Positions 6,775 to 14,950 of a stretch of DNA of 64,000 bases are shown here, piece by piece. The notes below the pieces were generated by a model, which was not told where the DNA came from, did no database searches, and worked only from the letters and a program-made list of their open reading frames with translations. The DNA is from Kutzneria sp. 744 (lineage in GTDB: Bacteria; Actinomycetota; Actinomycetes; Mycobacteriales; Pseudonocardiaceae), in assembly GCF_000568255.1 (NCBI RefSeq), contig NZ_KK037166.1, positions 1,879,307 through 1,943,306 on the forward strand, in the 5' to 3' direction. How positions within the stretch are numbered: position 1 is the stretch's first letter; each line of letters opens with the position of its first letter. A program made the translations under genes and the position numbers.

Positions 6775-9700
6775 CTACGGCACGGTCACGGCGTTGACGA
6801 TCACCGGTCCCTTCGTGGGGTCCAACTGCGACGCGGGCACGGTGTCGATGGCCTTGGGCGCCGTCGCGGGGTCGATGGCGCAGATCGGATCTGCGCCGCC
6901 GGGGGCGCACAGGCCGAACTGGTAGCCCTGGGGTGTGGCGGCGAAGGAGCGAGCCTGGTCGGCGTTGAAGCCGTCCTGTCCGGTGAGGACCACGGAGAAG
7001 GTCCAACCGGGACCGGGCTCGCCGAACGCCGCCTTGGGTAAGGCGACGGTGATGGTCCTGGTGTCGGTGGAGGCCACGGCGGCCGTGGGGGTGCCGACCT
7101 GGTGCCCGGCGGCGTCGAGCCAGGCGGGGGAAGCGAAGCCCTGGAGCTCGATGCGTTGGGACCACGGGGAAACCTGGTAGTTCCGGGACGGGAACGGCGC
7201 CGCGGTGGAGGTGGGCCTGCCGGGGGCGCCGACGAAGATGTCGAGGAGCTGGGCGCCCATGGTGTTGCCGAAGGTGGGGACCAGGTTCCGCAGGGTGGCG
7301 CGCAGGTAGACGGTGTCCCCCAAGGTGATCGCCTGGAACCGGGTGATGTCGAAGGAGCCGGCGGCGAAGTCGGGGGCGGTGGGGTACTGGAAGGTGCCGG
7401 GACCGTTGTCGTCGCCGGCGGGATCGACGGTGTCGAGAACGGTGGCGCCGCCGACGAGATCGCCGGTGGCGGTGGTGTGGGCGTAGCCGGTCCGGTTGCC
7501 CGGGGCGGAGACGCCGACGGTGATGGAGTTGGAGCCGAAGCCCAGTGGCACGGTGACGGAGTAGGTGCCGTCGGCCCCGGCCGTGGTGGTGACGGTGGCG
7601 GCCTTGCCGGCGGTGTCGGTGGCCAGGGCCTGCACGCTGACATCGGCGCGGGGCAAGGTCTTGCCGGTGACGGCGGCGGTGGCACCGCTGGCGGTGGCCG
7701 CGACGGTGACGTCGGCCTTGCCGGGGGCGGCATGGGCGACGTAGCGGTCGGTGGTGACGGACGGACGGTCGAGGACGTGGCCGGCGCGGAGGTCAGCGGC
7801 CAGGCGAAGGCGCTGCGCCTGGGCCCACGTGAGGGGCGAAGCCGAGCCGGCGGCGTGGCCGTTGGCGAAGCCGATGGAGGCGACGGTGGGATCGGTGCCG
7901 TAGGGCGAAGCGGGCAGGTCGGGGCTCTCCCACGCCTGCTCGGGCACCAGCCCTACGCCGGAGGCGGAGCCGAACATGCTGTCCAGCAAAGACTTCGCCG
8001 CATGGCCGTCGCCGAGGGACAGGGCGGACTCGGCCCGCTCGCCGGACAGCACGGGCCACAGGTGCCCGGTGCCGGTGTCGGTGGTCGGCCACGGCTGCCC
8101 CTGGCCGGTGCAGGTGCTCTGACTGGGCTGGTAGCAGTCGCCGTAGCCGTCGGCACTGCCGGCGGAAGCCGAAGTGCCGTAACGGTAGTAGCCGACACCG
8201 GTGGCGGTGCGCACCGAGATCTGCTTGTCCAGCACGGCCAGCGAGGCGGTGAAGTCCTTGTCCTGCGGGGAGAGCTCGCCGAGGCGGACGAGTTCCTGGA
8301 AGCCGCCGTCGACGATCGCCCGCTGGTCGGCGGTCGGACCGCCGTTGCCGAGGCTGTAGCTGACGGCCGAGTTCGGGTCGCCGTTCTTGGTCAGCCGCAC
8401 GAAGTACGAGGGACCGTACGGCCCCGTGGTGGTGACGGTCCACGACTTCACGTTGCGCTGGAAGTCGTCGGCGGCGGCCCGGTAGATCCGCGCGTCAGCG
8501 TGGTCGCCGTGCCGATCGGCCAGCGCACCGGCGGCGGCGAGGCCGGCGATCTCGGCAGCGATGGTGGACGGCGAGTACCCGGACTGCTCCTCCCAGCGCT
8601 CGACGCCGAACGACGGCCCGTGGGCCAGCAGGTAGTCGGCGGCGGGCTTGATGTGCTGTGTCCACAGGGAGTCGTCGTCGAGGCCGGTGAGCTGGGCCAT
8701 CAGGATCGGGTACGCGGTCTCGTCGAGCTGGTCGCCACCGGTGTCGGGGGCGATCTTGCCGTTGACCAGCGAGTTGCGGGGCAGCTCGCCGGTCGGCAGC
8801 TGCTGCTTGGTCAACAGGAACGTGGCGATGGCGCGGGCGGTGGATCTGTCGCCGGCGGCCAGGAACCCGGTGAACGCCTCGTAGGCGTCGCGGGCGAACA
8901 CCTCGCGGTAGGAACCGAAGTACACCGGCTTGTCGGCCTTCACCGCCTGGCCCCACGGGCTGGCCAGCGAGGCGACGACCGCGCCCGGGAACGTCTTGTC
9001 CTCACTGGACTTCAGCACGTTGGCGTCCAGCGGCAGGGTGCCCCGAGCCAGCTCGGAGTCGTAGTCCCACCAGCCGTCGGTGTAGTCATCGCGCATCCGG
9101 TCGAACCACGAGCGCGCCGACGCCCGGGCGGTGTCGACGGCCTGATCGCGATTCCGACCGAAGCCCAGGGCCAGCGTGAAGTCCCGAGCGGTCACGTCCT
9201 CGGTCGCGGTGACATGCCCGTTCGAGGCCGTGGAATACCGGGTGAGGGTGCGATTGCTGTCAAGCTGGGTCAGGCCGTCGCTGGGGGTGCCGGCGTAGCC
9301 GACCGTCGCCGATCGCGTCGAGGTGCCGGCCAGGGCCATGAAGGTCGGCACGGCGTAGTCACGATTGGCGGCCTGGCTGACGGTGTCGGTGTCGTAGAGC
9401 ACCGGCACGCCGTCGACGACCGAGGCGCTGTCCCCGCTGTTGCCGTTCACGTGCCCGTCGAGGCGGGCGTACACGCGCAGGTTCGGCGGGCCGTCGATCG
9501 TGGTGTGCATGACCACCGAGTCACGGGCCGGGTCGGTGATGTACATGGTGGTGAGCCGATATCGATGCTTGGCACTGGTCGACGTGACCGTGCAGACCAT
9601 GCCGGTGCGGTCGGCGCGCACGGTGTAGGTGGTGTCCCGGGTCTGGAGGTCGGTGAACGAGCGGCCGTCAGTCACCACGTACTGCAGGGTGCCCACATCG

Positions 9701-9921
9701 GTGTTGTCGATCGTCGGCTCGTACACGTCCGACAGCACGCCGTCCGCGACCGTGTACCAGACCTTGGATCTGGAGTTCCGGGCCGTGCCGAGGCAGTCCT
9801 TGCGCCCGGTGTCGAAGTACGCCGTCACGCCCGGCGCGCCCGGTGTCACCGGAGCAGCCGCGACCGGCACTGCTGTCACCACCATCGACGCCAGGATCAC
9901 CGGCGCCAGTCCCCGCAGCAT
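6775..9921 (-). CDS. Secreted GH15 glucodextranase/glucoamylase
   Basis: This large exo-enzyme (about 1048 residues) should release glucose from alpha-1,6- or alpha-1,4-glucans outside the cell. ATG 9921, preceded by GAGAGGG, opens a signal peptide (LRGLAPVILASMVVTAVPVAAA). The N-terminal beta-sandwich with TVADGVLSDVYEPTIDNTD is typical of bacterial GH15. The catalytic alpha-barrel follows, with YREVFARDAYEAFTGFLAAGD, GGDQLDETAYP and the late ERWEEQSGYSPSTIAAEIAGL and VPEQAWE motifs, where the catalytic glutamates should lie. Two C-terminal beta domains, a Gly/Thr-rich repeat-like one and a second starting VLDTVDPAGDDNGPGTFQYP, match the glucodextranase B and C domains and favour that activity over plain glucoamylase. 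Confidence 0.93.
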   Translation of the reverse strand: MLRGLAPVILASMVVTAVPVAAAPVTPGAPGVTAYFDTGRKDCLGTARNSRSKVWYTVADGVLSDVYEPTIDNTDVGTLQYVVTDGRSFTDLQTRDTTYTVRADRTGMVCTVTSTSAKHRYRLTTMYITDPARDSVVMHTTIDGPPNLRVYARLDGHVNGNSGDSASVVDGVPVLYDTDTVSQAANRDYAVPTFMALAGTSTRSATVGYAGTPSDGLTQLDSNRTLTRYSTASNGHVTATEDVTARDFTLALGFGRNRDQAVDTARASARSWFDRMRDDYTDGWWDYDSELARGTLPLDANVLKSSEDKTFPGAVVASLASPWGQAVKADKPVYFGSYREVFARDAYEAFTGFLAAGDRSTARAIATFLLTKQQLPTGELPRNSLVNGKIAPDTGGDQLDETAYPILMAQLTGLDDDSLWTQHIKPAADYLLAHGPSFGVERWEEQSGYSPSTIAAEIAGLAAAGALADRHGDHADARIYRAAADDFQRNVKSWTVTTTGPYGPSYFVRLTKNGDPNSAVSYSLGNGGPTADQRAIVDGGFQELVRLGELSPQDKDFTASLAVLDKQISVRTATGVGYYRYGTSASAGSADGYGDCYQPSQSTCTGQGQPWPTTDTGTGHLWPVLSGERAESALSLGDGHAAKSLLDSMFGSASGVGLVPEQAWESPDLPASPYGTDPTVASIGFANGHAAGSASPLTWAQAQRLRLAADLRAGHVLDRPSVTTDRYVAHAAPGKADVTVAATASGATAAVTGKTLPRADVSVQALATDTAGKAATVTTTAGADGTYSVTVPLGFGSNSITVGVSAPGNRTGYAHTTATGDLVGGATVLDTVDPAGDDNGPGTFQYPTAPDFAAGSFDITRFQAITLGDTVYLRATLRNLVPTFGNTMGAQLLDIFVGAPGRPTSTAAPFPSRNYQVSPWSQRIELQGFASPAWLDAAGHQVGTPTAAVASTDTRTITVALPKAAFGEPGPGWTFSVVLTGQDGFNADQARSFAATPQGYQFGLCAPGGADPICAIDPATAPKAIDTVPASQLDPTKGPVIVNAVTVP

Positions 9922-9993
9922 CTCTAGCCCTCTCGCCGTTGGGTCGGACCTCGAAACGACCCTAGCGAGGACTGGCTTCAATGGGCACTGAAG

Positions 9994-10767
9994 TTATCGT
10001 GCCTTGAGAAGAGGAGCAAGGGCCTGCGTCGCGGCGGTGATCGCCTTGGCCTCGTCGGCGGCATTCGTGCTGCTCGGGGCGCTGCTGAGGACGACTACCA
10101 CATATCGTTGGCCGGGGCCGACGAGTCCGGTGGTGTGCAGGACCCGGTCGGGTCGGCAGCATCCCCAGCCCTGCTTCACCCACCACTGGCCCGCCCCCAG
10201 CGACGGGATGCCGAAGGACTGGTCGAAGCCGTCGGCGGCGATGGCCGGGGCGCGGTAGAGCGCGTTGATGATCGTCTGCTGGTCCGCCGACTCCAGGTAC
10301 TGGTAGATCCGGACCACGTCGTCGGCGGTGGTCAGCGTGTCGCCCCACCGGGCCGGATCCTGCGGCGGCGTGGTGTGCTGAAGGTGCAGCTGCGCGGCCA
10401 GGCTGGTCACGATCTTCGTGCCCCCACCGGCCGACCACAGCGCGTTCGCGATGGAATCGTCGCTGCGGGCCAACATTTGCGTGACCTTCGCGGTCGAGCC
10501 GCTGTGCCGCTTCAGCGCGTCAATGGCGATCAACAGCTTGATGACCGATTCCGCCGCGAAAGGCCGATCCGCGCCGGATGCCACCAGCGCCTGGCCCGCG
10601 GTCCGGTCGTAGACCTCCAGACCCAGCGTGGCCTGCGGCGCGGCCTGCTGCGCCGCGGTCGCCACGTCGCCGATCAATCCGCGGATCAGCACGAACACAC
10701 ATACCAGCGCCGCCACCACCGACAACCACAGCGGCAGCGCCCCCCGACTCCCCAGCCTCATACTCAC
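9994..10767 (-). CDS. Membrane-anchored beta-lactamase-fold serine hydrolase
   Basis: The protein of about 257 residues has one N-terminal membrane segment (LPLWLSVVAALVCVFVLIRG) and an external class A beta-lactamase-like domain. The active-site motifs are AESVIKLL (SxxK), ARSDDSIAN (SDN-like, with D in place of N) and WWVKQGWG (KxG). The altered second motif and loose context suggest a penicillin-binding or unknown hydrolase role rather than a resistance enzyme. The start is GTG 10767 or ATG 10761. It is divergent from the NlpC/P60 gene, also a cell-wall enzyme, with a shared intergenic region of about 120 bp. Confidence 0.8.
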   Translation of the reverse strand: MSMRLGSRGALPLWLSVVAALVCVFVLIRGLIGDVATAAQQAAPQATLGLEVYDRTAGQALVASGADRPFAAESVIKLLIAIDALKRHSGSTAKVTQMLARSDDSIANALWSAGGGTKIVTSLAAQLHLQHTTPPQDPARWGDTLTTADDVVRIYQYLESADQQTIINALYRAPAIAADGFDQSFGIPSLGAGQWWVKQGWGCCRPDRVLHTTGLVGPGQRYVVVVLSSAPSSTNAADEAKAITAATQALAPLLKAR

Positions 10768-10889
10768 TAAGGTGTGTGATCACGGCACTTGGTTGCATTC
10801 ACGGAGGTCACAGCTGTATTTCGGCGGCATGTGAACCGTAGGCCGACCGAGACGCGTATCGACTCCTGACACCCCTGCGAAGGAGCGAA

Positions 10890-11930
10890 GTGAAGAACCC
10901 GTACAAGCACGTGCTCGGCGCGCTCGGCGTGACCTTGGCGGTCATCAGCCTCACTCCGGCCTCGGCACAGGCGGATCCCCCCACCAACGCCAACGACGCC
11001 CTGGCCCAGCTGCACGACGCGAGCCAGAAGCAGGAATCCCTCGGCGAGCAGTACACCGCCGCGCAGCTGGCCTACCAGGCCCGCCAGGCCGACGTGCAGA
11101 AGGCGACCACGGAGCTGGCCACCGACCAGCAGGCCGAGAAGCAGGCGCAGACCGAGGAGGACCGCTACCGCGGCGACGTGGACCGCTGGGTGTCGGCCAC
11201 CACCGAGGGCGCCGACCTCAGCAGCATGTCGGCCCTGCTCACCGGCCAGTCGCCCAGCGACTTCCTCGACCGCGCCTGGATGCTCCAGGAGGTCAGCAAG
11301 TTCAACGGCGACGCCATGGACGGCCTCAGCCGGTCGCTGGACAAGGCCAGCGCCGCCAGCAAGCAGGCGACGCAGGCCCAGCAGAAGGCCAACGACGCCG
11401 CAGCAAAGGCCAAGCAGGTCGCCGACGGCCTCCAGGCCCAGAAGGACGCCGCCGGCAAGGCCCAGCAGGCCGCGCAGGAGGCGTACAACCGGCTGACCGG
11501 CACGCAGAAGACCGCGCTGAAGTCCGACAAGGGCCTCCCCTTCGACACCAGCAACGTGCCCGCCGGCGCCGCCGGTGTCGCGGTCAAGGCAGCGCTGGGC
11601 CAGGTCGGCACGCCCTACGTCTACGGCGGCAACACCCCGGGCTCGGCGCTGGACTGCTCCTCGCTGGTGCAGTACGCGTACCGGCAGGCCGGCGTGACCC
11701 TGCCCCGCGTCACCACCGAGCAGGTGCTCCAGGGGCGTCCGGTGGCCAAGGCCGACATGATCCCCGGCGACCTGCTGTTCTTCGGCACCGCCAGCAACGT
11801 GCACCACGTGGCCATGTACATCGGCAACGGCAACATCGTGCACGCCCCGGACGTGGGCCAGGTCGTCAAGGTCGTGCCGATCAGCGGCGGCGGCAGCGAC
11901 TACTACACCTCTCGGCGCATCGTCGGCTGA
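10890..11930 (+). CDS. Secreted NlpC/P60 peptidoglycan endopeptidase (RipA-like)
   Basis: This enzyme cuts peptide stems of peptidoglycan. GTG 10890 follows AAGGAGCGAA. A signal peptide (ALGVTLAVISLTPASAQA) leads into a long coiled coil (about residues 35-195) rich in Ala, Gln and Lys, which in RipA-type proteins controls access to the active site. The C-terminal NlpC/P60 domain begins near AALGQVGTPYVYGGNTPGSA, with catalytic Cys in LDCSSLVQYAY and His in NVHHVAMYIG; a third polar residue is probably in NIVHAPDVG. The length of 346 residues fits the family. The divergent neighbour is another cell-wall hydrolase, so the pair may share control. Confidence 0.95.
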   Translation: MKNPYKHVLGALGVTLAVISLTPASAQADPPTNANDALAQLHDASQKQESLGEQYTAAQLAYQARQADVQKATTELATDQQAEKQAQTEEDRYRGDVDRWVSATTEGADLSSMSALLTGQSPSDFLDRAWMLQEVSKFNGDAMDGLSRSLDKASAASKQATQAQQKANDAAAKAKQVADGLQAQKDAAGKAQQAAQEAYNRLTGTQKTALKSDKGLPFDTSNVPAGAAGVAVKAALGQVGTPYVYGGNTPGSALDCSSLVQYAYRQAGVTLPRVTTEQVLQGRPVAKADMIPGDLLFFGTASNVHHVAMYIGNGNIVHAPDVGQVVKVVPISGGGSDYYTSRRIVG

Positions 11931-11986
11931 CCCGGCCAGAGCTCGGCCGGTGTGTGCGTTCCGCGCGTCGCACGCACCGGCCGTGG

Positions 11987-12214
11987 ATGTACCGATCATG
12001 GCGGGTCGACCGGGCGCGGGTGCTGCCGGACGAGCATCCCGAGTTCCAGCACTACTGGTCGGCGGTCCGGTGGCAGTCCGATCACGTGGAGCGGTCGCTG
12101 GACGAGCCGCTGTCGGGGCCGCTGGTCGTGGTCGGCGCGGAACGCATCGTCTACACGGAGCACTGGTTGCGCCGCGAGGGCTACGCCCCACGCCAGTTCT
12201 GGACGGCCAAGTAG
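11987..12214 (+). CDS. Small protein of unknown function
   Basis: A frame of about 75 residues (MYRSWRVDRARVLPDEHPEF ... GYAPRQFWTAK) with codon use like its neighbours. It contains VVVGAERIVYTEHWLRREGYAPRQFW, a compact alpha/beta-looking sequence that I do not recognise. The frame is open from GTG 11954, so the start is uncertain and no ribosome-binding site stands out. It lies 9 bp before the acetyltransferase gene and may be co-transcribed with it. Confidence 0.5.
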   Translation: MYRSWRVDRARVLPDEHPEFQHYWSAVRWQSDHVERSLDEPLSGPLVVVGAERIVYTEHWLRREGYAPRQFWTAK

Positions 12215-12223
12215 CCTCAACAC

Positions 12224-12718
12224 GTGGCGATCCTGCTGTTCAACCACGCTCCGATCCGCACGGCGTTACCGGGCGACGAGAACGCGGTCCTCGACCTGCT
12301 GTCCGGCGCTGCCTCGTGGTTGCACGAGCGGGGCATCGAGCAGTGGCCGGAGCGGTTCCCGGCGGACTCGGTGCGCGAGCAGATCGCGGCCGGCGAGGCG
12401 CTGCTGGTGGGCAGCCCGGCGGTGGCGACGGTGGTGGTGTCGGACAGCGACCCCGAGCTGTGGGGCGACGACTCCGTGCCGGCGTACTACATCTCACGGC
12501 TGGCGGTGGCCCGGGAGGCGGCGGGCCGCGGGCTGGGCTACCGGATCCTGGACTGGGTGCAGGCGGCGGCGTCCGCGAAGGGCTGGCGGTACGTGCGGCT
12601 GGCGGCGTCGAAGGACAACCCCGGGCTGCGCCGCTACTACGAGAAGGCCGGCTTCCTCCACGTCACCGACCCCGAGGACGCCGGCCACCCCACCAGCCTC
12701 TACGAGCGATATCGCTGA
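12224..12718 (+). CDS. GNAT N-acetyltransferase
   Basis: A single acetyltransferase domain of 164 residues. The acetyl-CoA loop is REAAGRGLGYRILDW, preceded by the strand YYISRLAVA and followed by the helix WRYVRLAASKDNPGLRRYYEKAGF, the standard C-terminal half of the fold. The N-terminal IRTALPGDENAVLDLLSGAASWL is the first strand-helix. The N terminus through GIEQWPERF resembles acetyltransferases often found beside resistance or detoxification genes, but the substrate cannot be told. GTG 12224 is the start. A palindromic repeat begins 2 bp after the stop. Confidence 0.88.
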   Translation: MAILLFNHAPIRTALPGDENAVLDLLSGAASWLHERGIEQWPERFPADSVREQIAAGEALLVGSPAVATVVVSDSDPELWGDDSVPAYYISRLAVAREAAGRGLGYRILDWVQAAASAKGWRYVRLAASKDNPGLRRYYEKAGFLHVTDPEDAGHPTSLYERYR

Positions 12719-12720
12719 TT

Positions 12721-12773
12721 GCCACATGCGCTTCCCACTTGCACGCTGGTGCCACATGGGAAGCGCATGTGGC
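12721..12773. repeat. CACATGCGCTTCC palindromic repeat, locus 1
   Basis: Perfect 17-bp arms, GCCACATGCGCTTCCCA and its complement, face each other across a 19-base loop. A run of six A follows one base after the right arm. The element begins just after a stop codon and ends about 20 bp before the next start. Related elements lie at 47438-47561 and 60056-60108. Confidence 0.85.
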
Positions 12774-12792
12774 GAAAAAACGGGGAGGGTGG

Positions 12793-13164
12793 ATGGCTAC
12801 GTGGGAGGATGTGCGGAGGATCGCGCTGGCGTTGCCGGAGACGGGTGAGAAGCTGTCCTGGGGCACGCCGCAGTGGCACGTCAAGGGCAAGGGCTTCGTC
12901 TGGGACCGGCCGCTGCGCCAGTCGGACGGGCTCGACGAGCGGGGTCCGATCCTCGGGGTCCGGGTGGCCGACGAGGGCGTCAAGCAGGCCCTGATCGCCG
13001 ACGACCCGGCGGTGTTCTTCACCATCCCGCACTTCGACGGCTACCCGGCGGTGCTGCTGCGGCTGGACCGGATCGGCGTGCCGGAGCTGGACGAGGTGAT
13101 CACCGAGGCGTGGCTGCTGAAGGCGCCGAAGAAGCTGGCTCGGGAGTTCCTGGCGCAGCAGTAG
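12793..13164 (+). CDS. MmcQ/YjbR-family protein
   Basis: A small protein of 123 residues of the MmcQ/YjbR family, which has a CyaY-like fold and a DNA-binding-like shape but no settled function. The family signatures are ALALPETGEKLSWGTPQWHVKGKGF, the middle strand ILGVRVADEGVKQALI, and FTIPHFDGYPAVLLRLDRI with the C-terminal AWLLKAPKKL. ATG 12793 has GGGGAGGG upstream. Its 3' end overlaps the convergent MFS gene by 65 bp, unusually long for this window. Confidence 0.88.
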   Translation: MATWEDVRRIALALPETGEKLSWGTPQWHVKGKGFVWDRPLRQSDGLDERGPILGVRVADEGVKQALIADDPAVFFTIPHFDGYPAVLLRLDRIGVPELDEVITEAWLLKAPKKLAREFLAQQ

Positions 13165-14320
13165 ACCGGCGGGCCAGGTGTCGGCCCAGCGCGGCGAGAG
13201 CGGCCAAGGCGATGAGAGCGGCCACCGCGCCCCAGCCGAACAGGTCGTAGGCCTGCACGCCCAGCCACGAGCCGAGGGTGCCGCCGAGGAACGTGCAGGT
13301 CATGTACGCGGTGTTGAGCCGGCTGCGGGCCTCGGGCAGCAGGGCGAAGATCCGCGACTGGTTGGCCACCTGGTTGGCCTGCACGGCGGTGTCCAGCAGC
13401 ACCAGGCCGGCGATCAGCAGCACGAGCCCGGCAATGCCGCCCAGCAGACCGAAGGCCAGCACCCCGGCCGACGCCACCACGCCGACGATGGCGATCGTGC
13501 TGACGGGTTCGGGGCCGCGCCGGTCGATCCACCGGCCGGCGATGGGCGTGACGAAAACGCTGACCGCGCCGGCGAGGCCGATCAGGCCGACGGTCTGGGC
13601 GCCGAGCCCGTAGCGGGGACCGCTGATCAGCAGGGCCAGGCACGTCCACGCGGCACTGAAGCCGCCGAACAGCAGCACCTGGTACAGCGCGGACCGCCGC
13701 AGCTCGGGCTCGCGGCGCAGCAGCCGCAACGCCTCGGCCAGCAGCGACGGGTAGTTGTGCTGCGCGGACGGCTCGGTGCGCGGAACGGTCACCGCCAGCA
13801 CGGCCGCCAGCACCAGGATCACCGCCGCGGCAACAAGATACGGGGCGCGCCAGCCCAGCCACGAGCCGAGGGTGCCGCCGAAGGTCCGGGCCAGCAGAAT
13901 GCCGGCCAGGACGCCGCCGAGCAGCGTGCCGACGACGGCGCCGCGGCGGTTGTCGGGCACGAGCCCGGCGACCATGGGGATGATCACCTGCGGCACGACC
14001 GTGAACACCCCGGCCAGCGTGCCGGCGATCAACAGCACCGGCAGCGAGGTGGCGAGGCCGGCGGCCAGCATGGCGGCGGCGGTGAGGACCATCAGCACCA
14101 CGATCAGCGGCCGCGCCCGCAGCCGGTCTCCCAGCGGGACCAGCAGGAACACGCCGAGGGCGTAGCCGAGCTGGGCGCCGGTGGCGGTCTGGGCGGCGGC
14201 GCTGGGCGTCACGCGCAGGTCGGCGGCGATCAGCGGGCTGATGGCCTGTGGGAAGTAGATCGTGGCCACGCAGACCGCGCAGGCCAGCGTGAGCAGCGGA
14301 ATCACCCGGCGACTCAGCAC
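13100..14320 (-). CDS. MFS efflux transporter, TetR-controlled
   Basis: A 12-helix major facilitator of about 406 residues. GTG 14320 follows GAGGGGGCG. The first helix is VIPLLTLACAVCVATIYFPQA, the cytoplasmic loop after helix 2 is LGDRLRARP, and the repeat of this in the second half is AGRWIDRRGPEP. The pattern resembles YnfM-type and drug-efflux members. It is divergent from a TetR gene, and two inverted-repeat operators lie in the 84-bp gap, so the exporter is probably induced when TetR binds its own ligand. The substrate is unknown. The C-terminal 21 residues overlap the convergent MmcQ gene. Confidence 0.9.
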   Translation of the reverse strand: MLSRRVIPLLTLACAVCVATIYFPQAISPLIAADLRVTPSAAAQTATGAQLGYALGVFLLVPLGDRLRARPLIVVLMVLTAAAMLAAGLATSLPVLLIAGTLAGVFTVVPQVIIPMVAGLVPDNRRGAVVGTLLGGVLAGILLARTFGGTLGSWLGWRAPYLVAAAVILVLAAVLAVTVPRTEPSAQHNYPSLLAEALRLLRREPELRRSALYQVLLFGGFSAAWTCLALLISGPRYGLGAQTVGLIGLAGAVSVFVTPIAGRWIDRRGPEPVSTIAIVGVVASAGVLAFGLLGGIAGLVLLIAGLVLLDTAVQANQVANQSRIFALLPEARSRLNTAYMTCTFLGGTLGSWLGVQAYDLFGWGAVAALIALAALAALGRHLARRSTAAPGTPEPASSAPSAATPR

Positions 14321-14336
14321 AGCGCCCCCTCGATAA

Positions 14337-14393
14337 ATCGAACCAACTGGTTCGATCGTAACCGACGGCGGCGGTGGAACGAACCGGTTCGTT
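14337..14393. promoter_or_regulatory. Two TetR-type operators between the MFS and TetR genes
   Basis: Operator 1 (14337-14356) has 9-bp arms ATCGAACCA and TGGTTCGAT separated by AC. Operator 2 (14378-14393) is the perfect 16-bp palindrome AACGAACCGGTTCGTT. They share the half-site CGAACC and lie about 40 bp apart centre to centre. Operator 1 is close to the MFS start and operator 2 is 12 bp before the TetR start, fitting repression of both genes. Confidence 0.8.
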
Positions 14394-14404
14394 ACCCTGG
14401 ACAC

Positions 14405-14950
14405 GTGGGGTACGACTCGAAGGCGACCAAGGAGCGGATTCTGGCCGCCGCGACCACGGAGTTCGCCGCGCACGGCGTCGCCGGCGCCCGGGTAGACCGC
14501 ATCGCCGAGGCCGCGGAGGCCAACAAGCGGGCCATCTACGACTACTTCGGCGACAAGAAGGCGCTGTTCGCGGCCGTGTTGGAGCGCATGCTGTCCCGCT
14601 GTGCCGACGCCGTGCCGGTCGAGCCCGACCTTGCCGCCTACGCCCGCAAGCTGTTCGACTACCACGCGGCCAACCCCGAGGCGCTGCGCCTGCTGATGTG
14701 GGAGGCGCTGGAGATGGGCGGCCGCGAGGTGCCGGCCGAGGACATCCGCACCGCCGAGTACCAGAAGCGAGTGGCCTCGATCGACGATCACGTGCCGAAC
14801 GCCTCGATGATCTACTTCTTCACGTTGGGCCTGGTCAACTGGGGCAGGGCCATGCCGCAGCTGCGCCGCATGGTGCTGGGCGCCGACTTCCCGCAGGACA
14901 AGCTGATCGAGGCGACGGTCGAGGCGGTCAGGACGCTGTCGGAACGATGA
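14405..14950 (+). CDS. TetR-family repressor of the divergent MFS exporter
   Basis: A 181-residue regulator. The N-terminal helix-turn-helix is ATKERILAAATTEFAAHGVAGARVDRIAEAAEANKRAIYDYFGDKKALF, a clean TetR domain, and the remaining helices form the ligand-binding and dimer part. The start is GTG 14405. The divergent MFS gene and the two operators between them suggest auto-repression and repression of the exporter. The last 23 bases overlap the convergent alcohol dehydrogenase gene. The inducer is unknown. Confidence 0.93.
   Translation: MGYDSKATKERILAAATTEFAAHGVAGARVDRIAEAAEANKRAIYDYFGDKKALFAAVLERMLSRCADAVPVEPDLAAYARKLFDYHAANPEALRLLMWEALEMGGREVPAEDIRTAEYQKRVASIDDHVPNASMIYFFTLGLVNWGRAMPQLRRMVLGADFPQDKLIEATVEAVRTLSER

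Noticed and set aside
7102..9927. A 941-codon plus-strand open frame opposite the glucodextranase
   Set aside because: Low-complexity Gly/Ala/Val/Arg sequence with no family signal, lying exactly antisense to a gene with clear domains.
10768..10889. A c-di-AMP (ydaO) riboswitch before the NlpC/P60 gene
   Set aside because: These genes often carry one, but the 122-bp divergent gap is short and I could not find the conserved core.
12721..12773. The palindrome as a Rho-independent terminator
   Set aside because: The stem is strong, but the run after it on the plus strand is A, and the T-run on the other strand precedes the stem, so the U-tract is missing in both directions.
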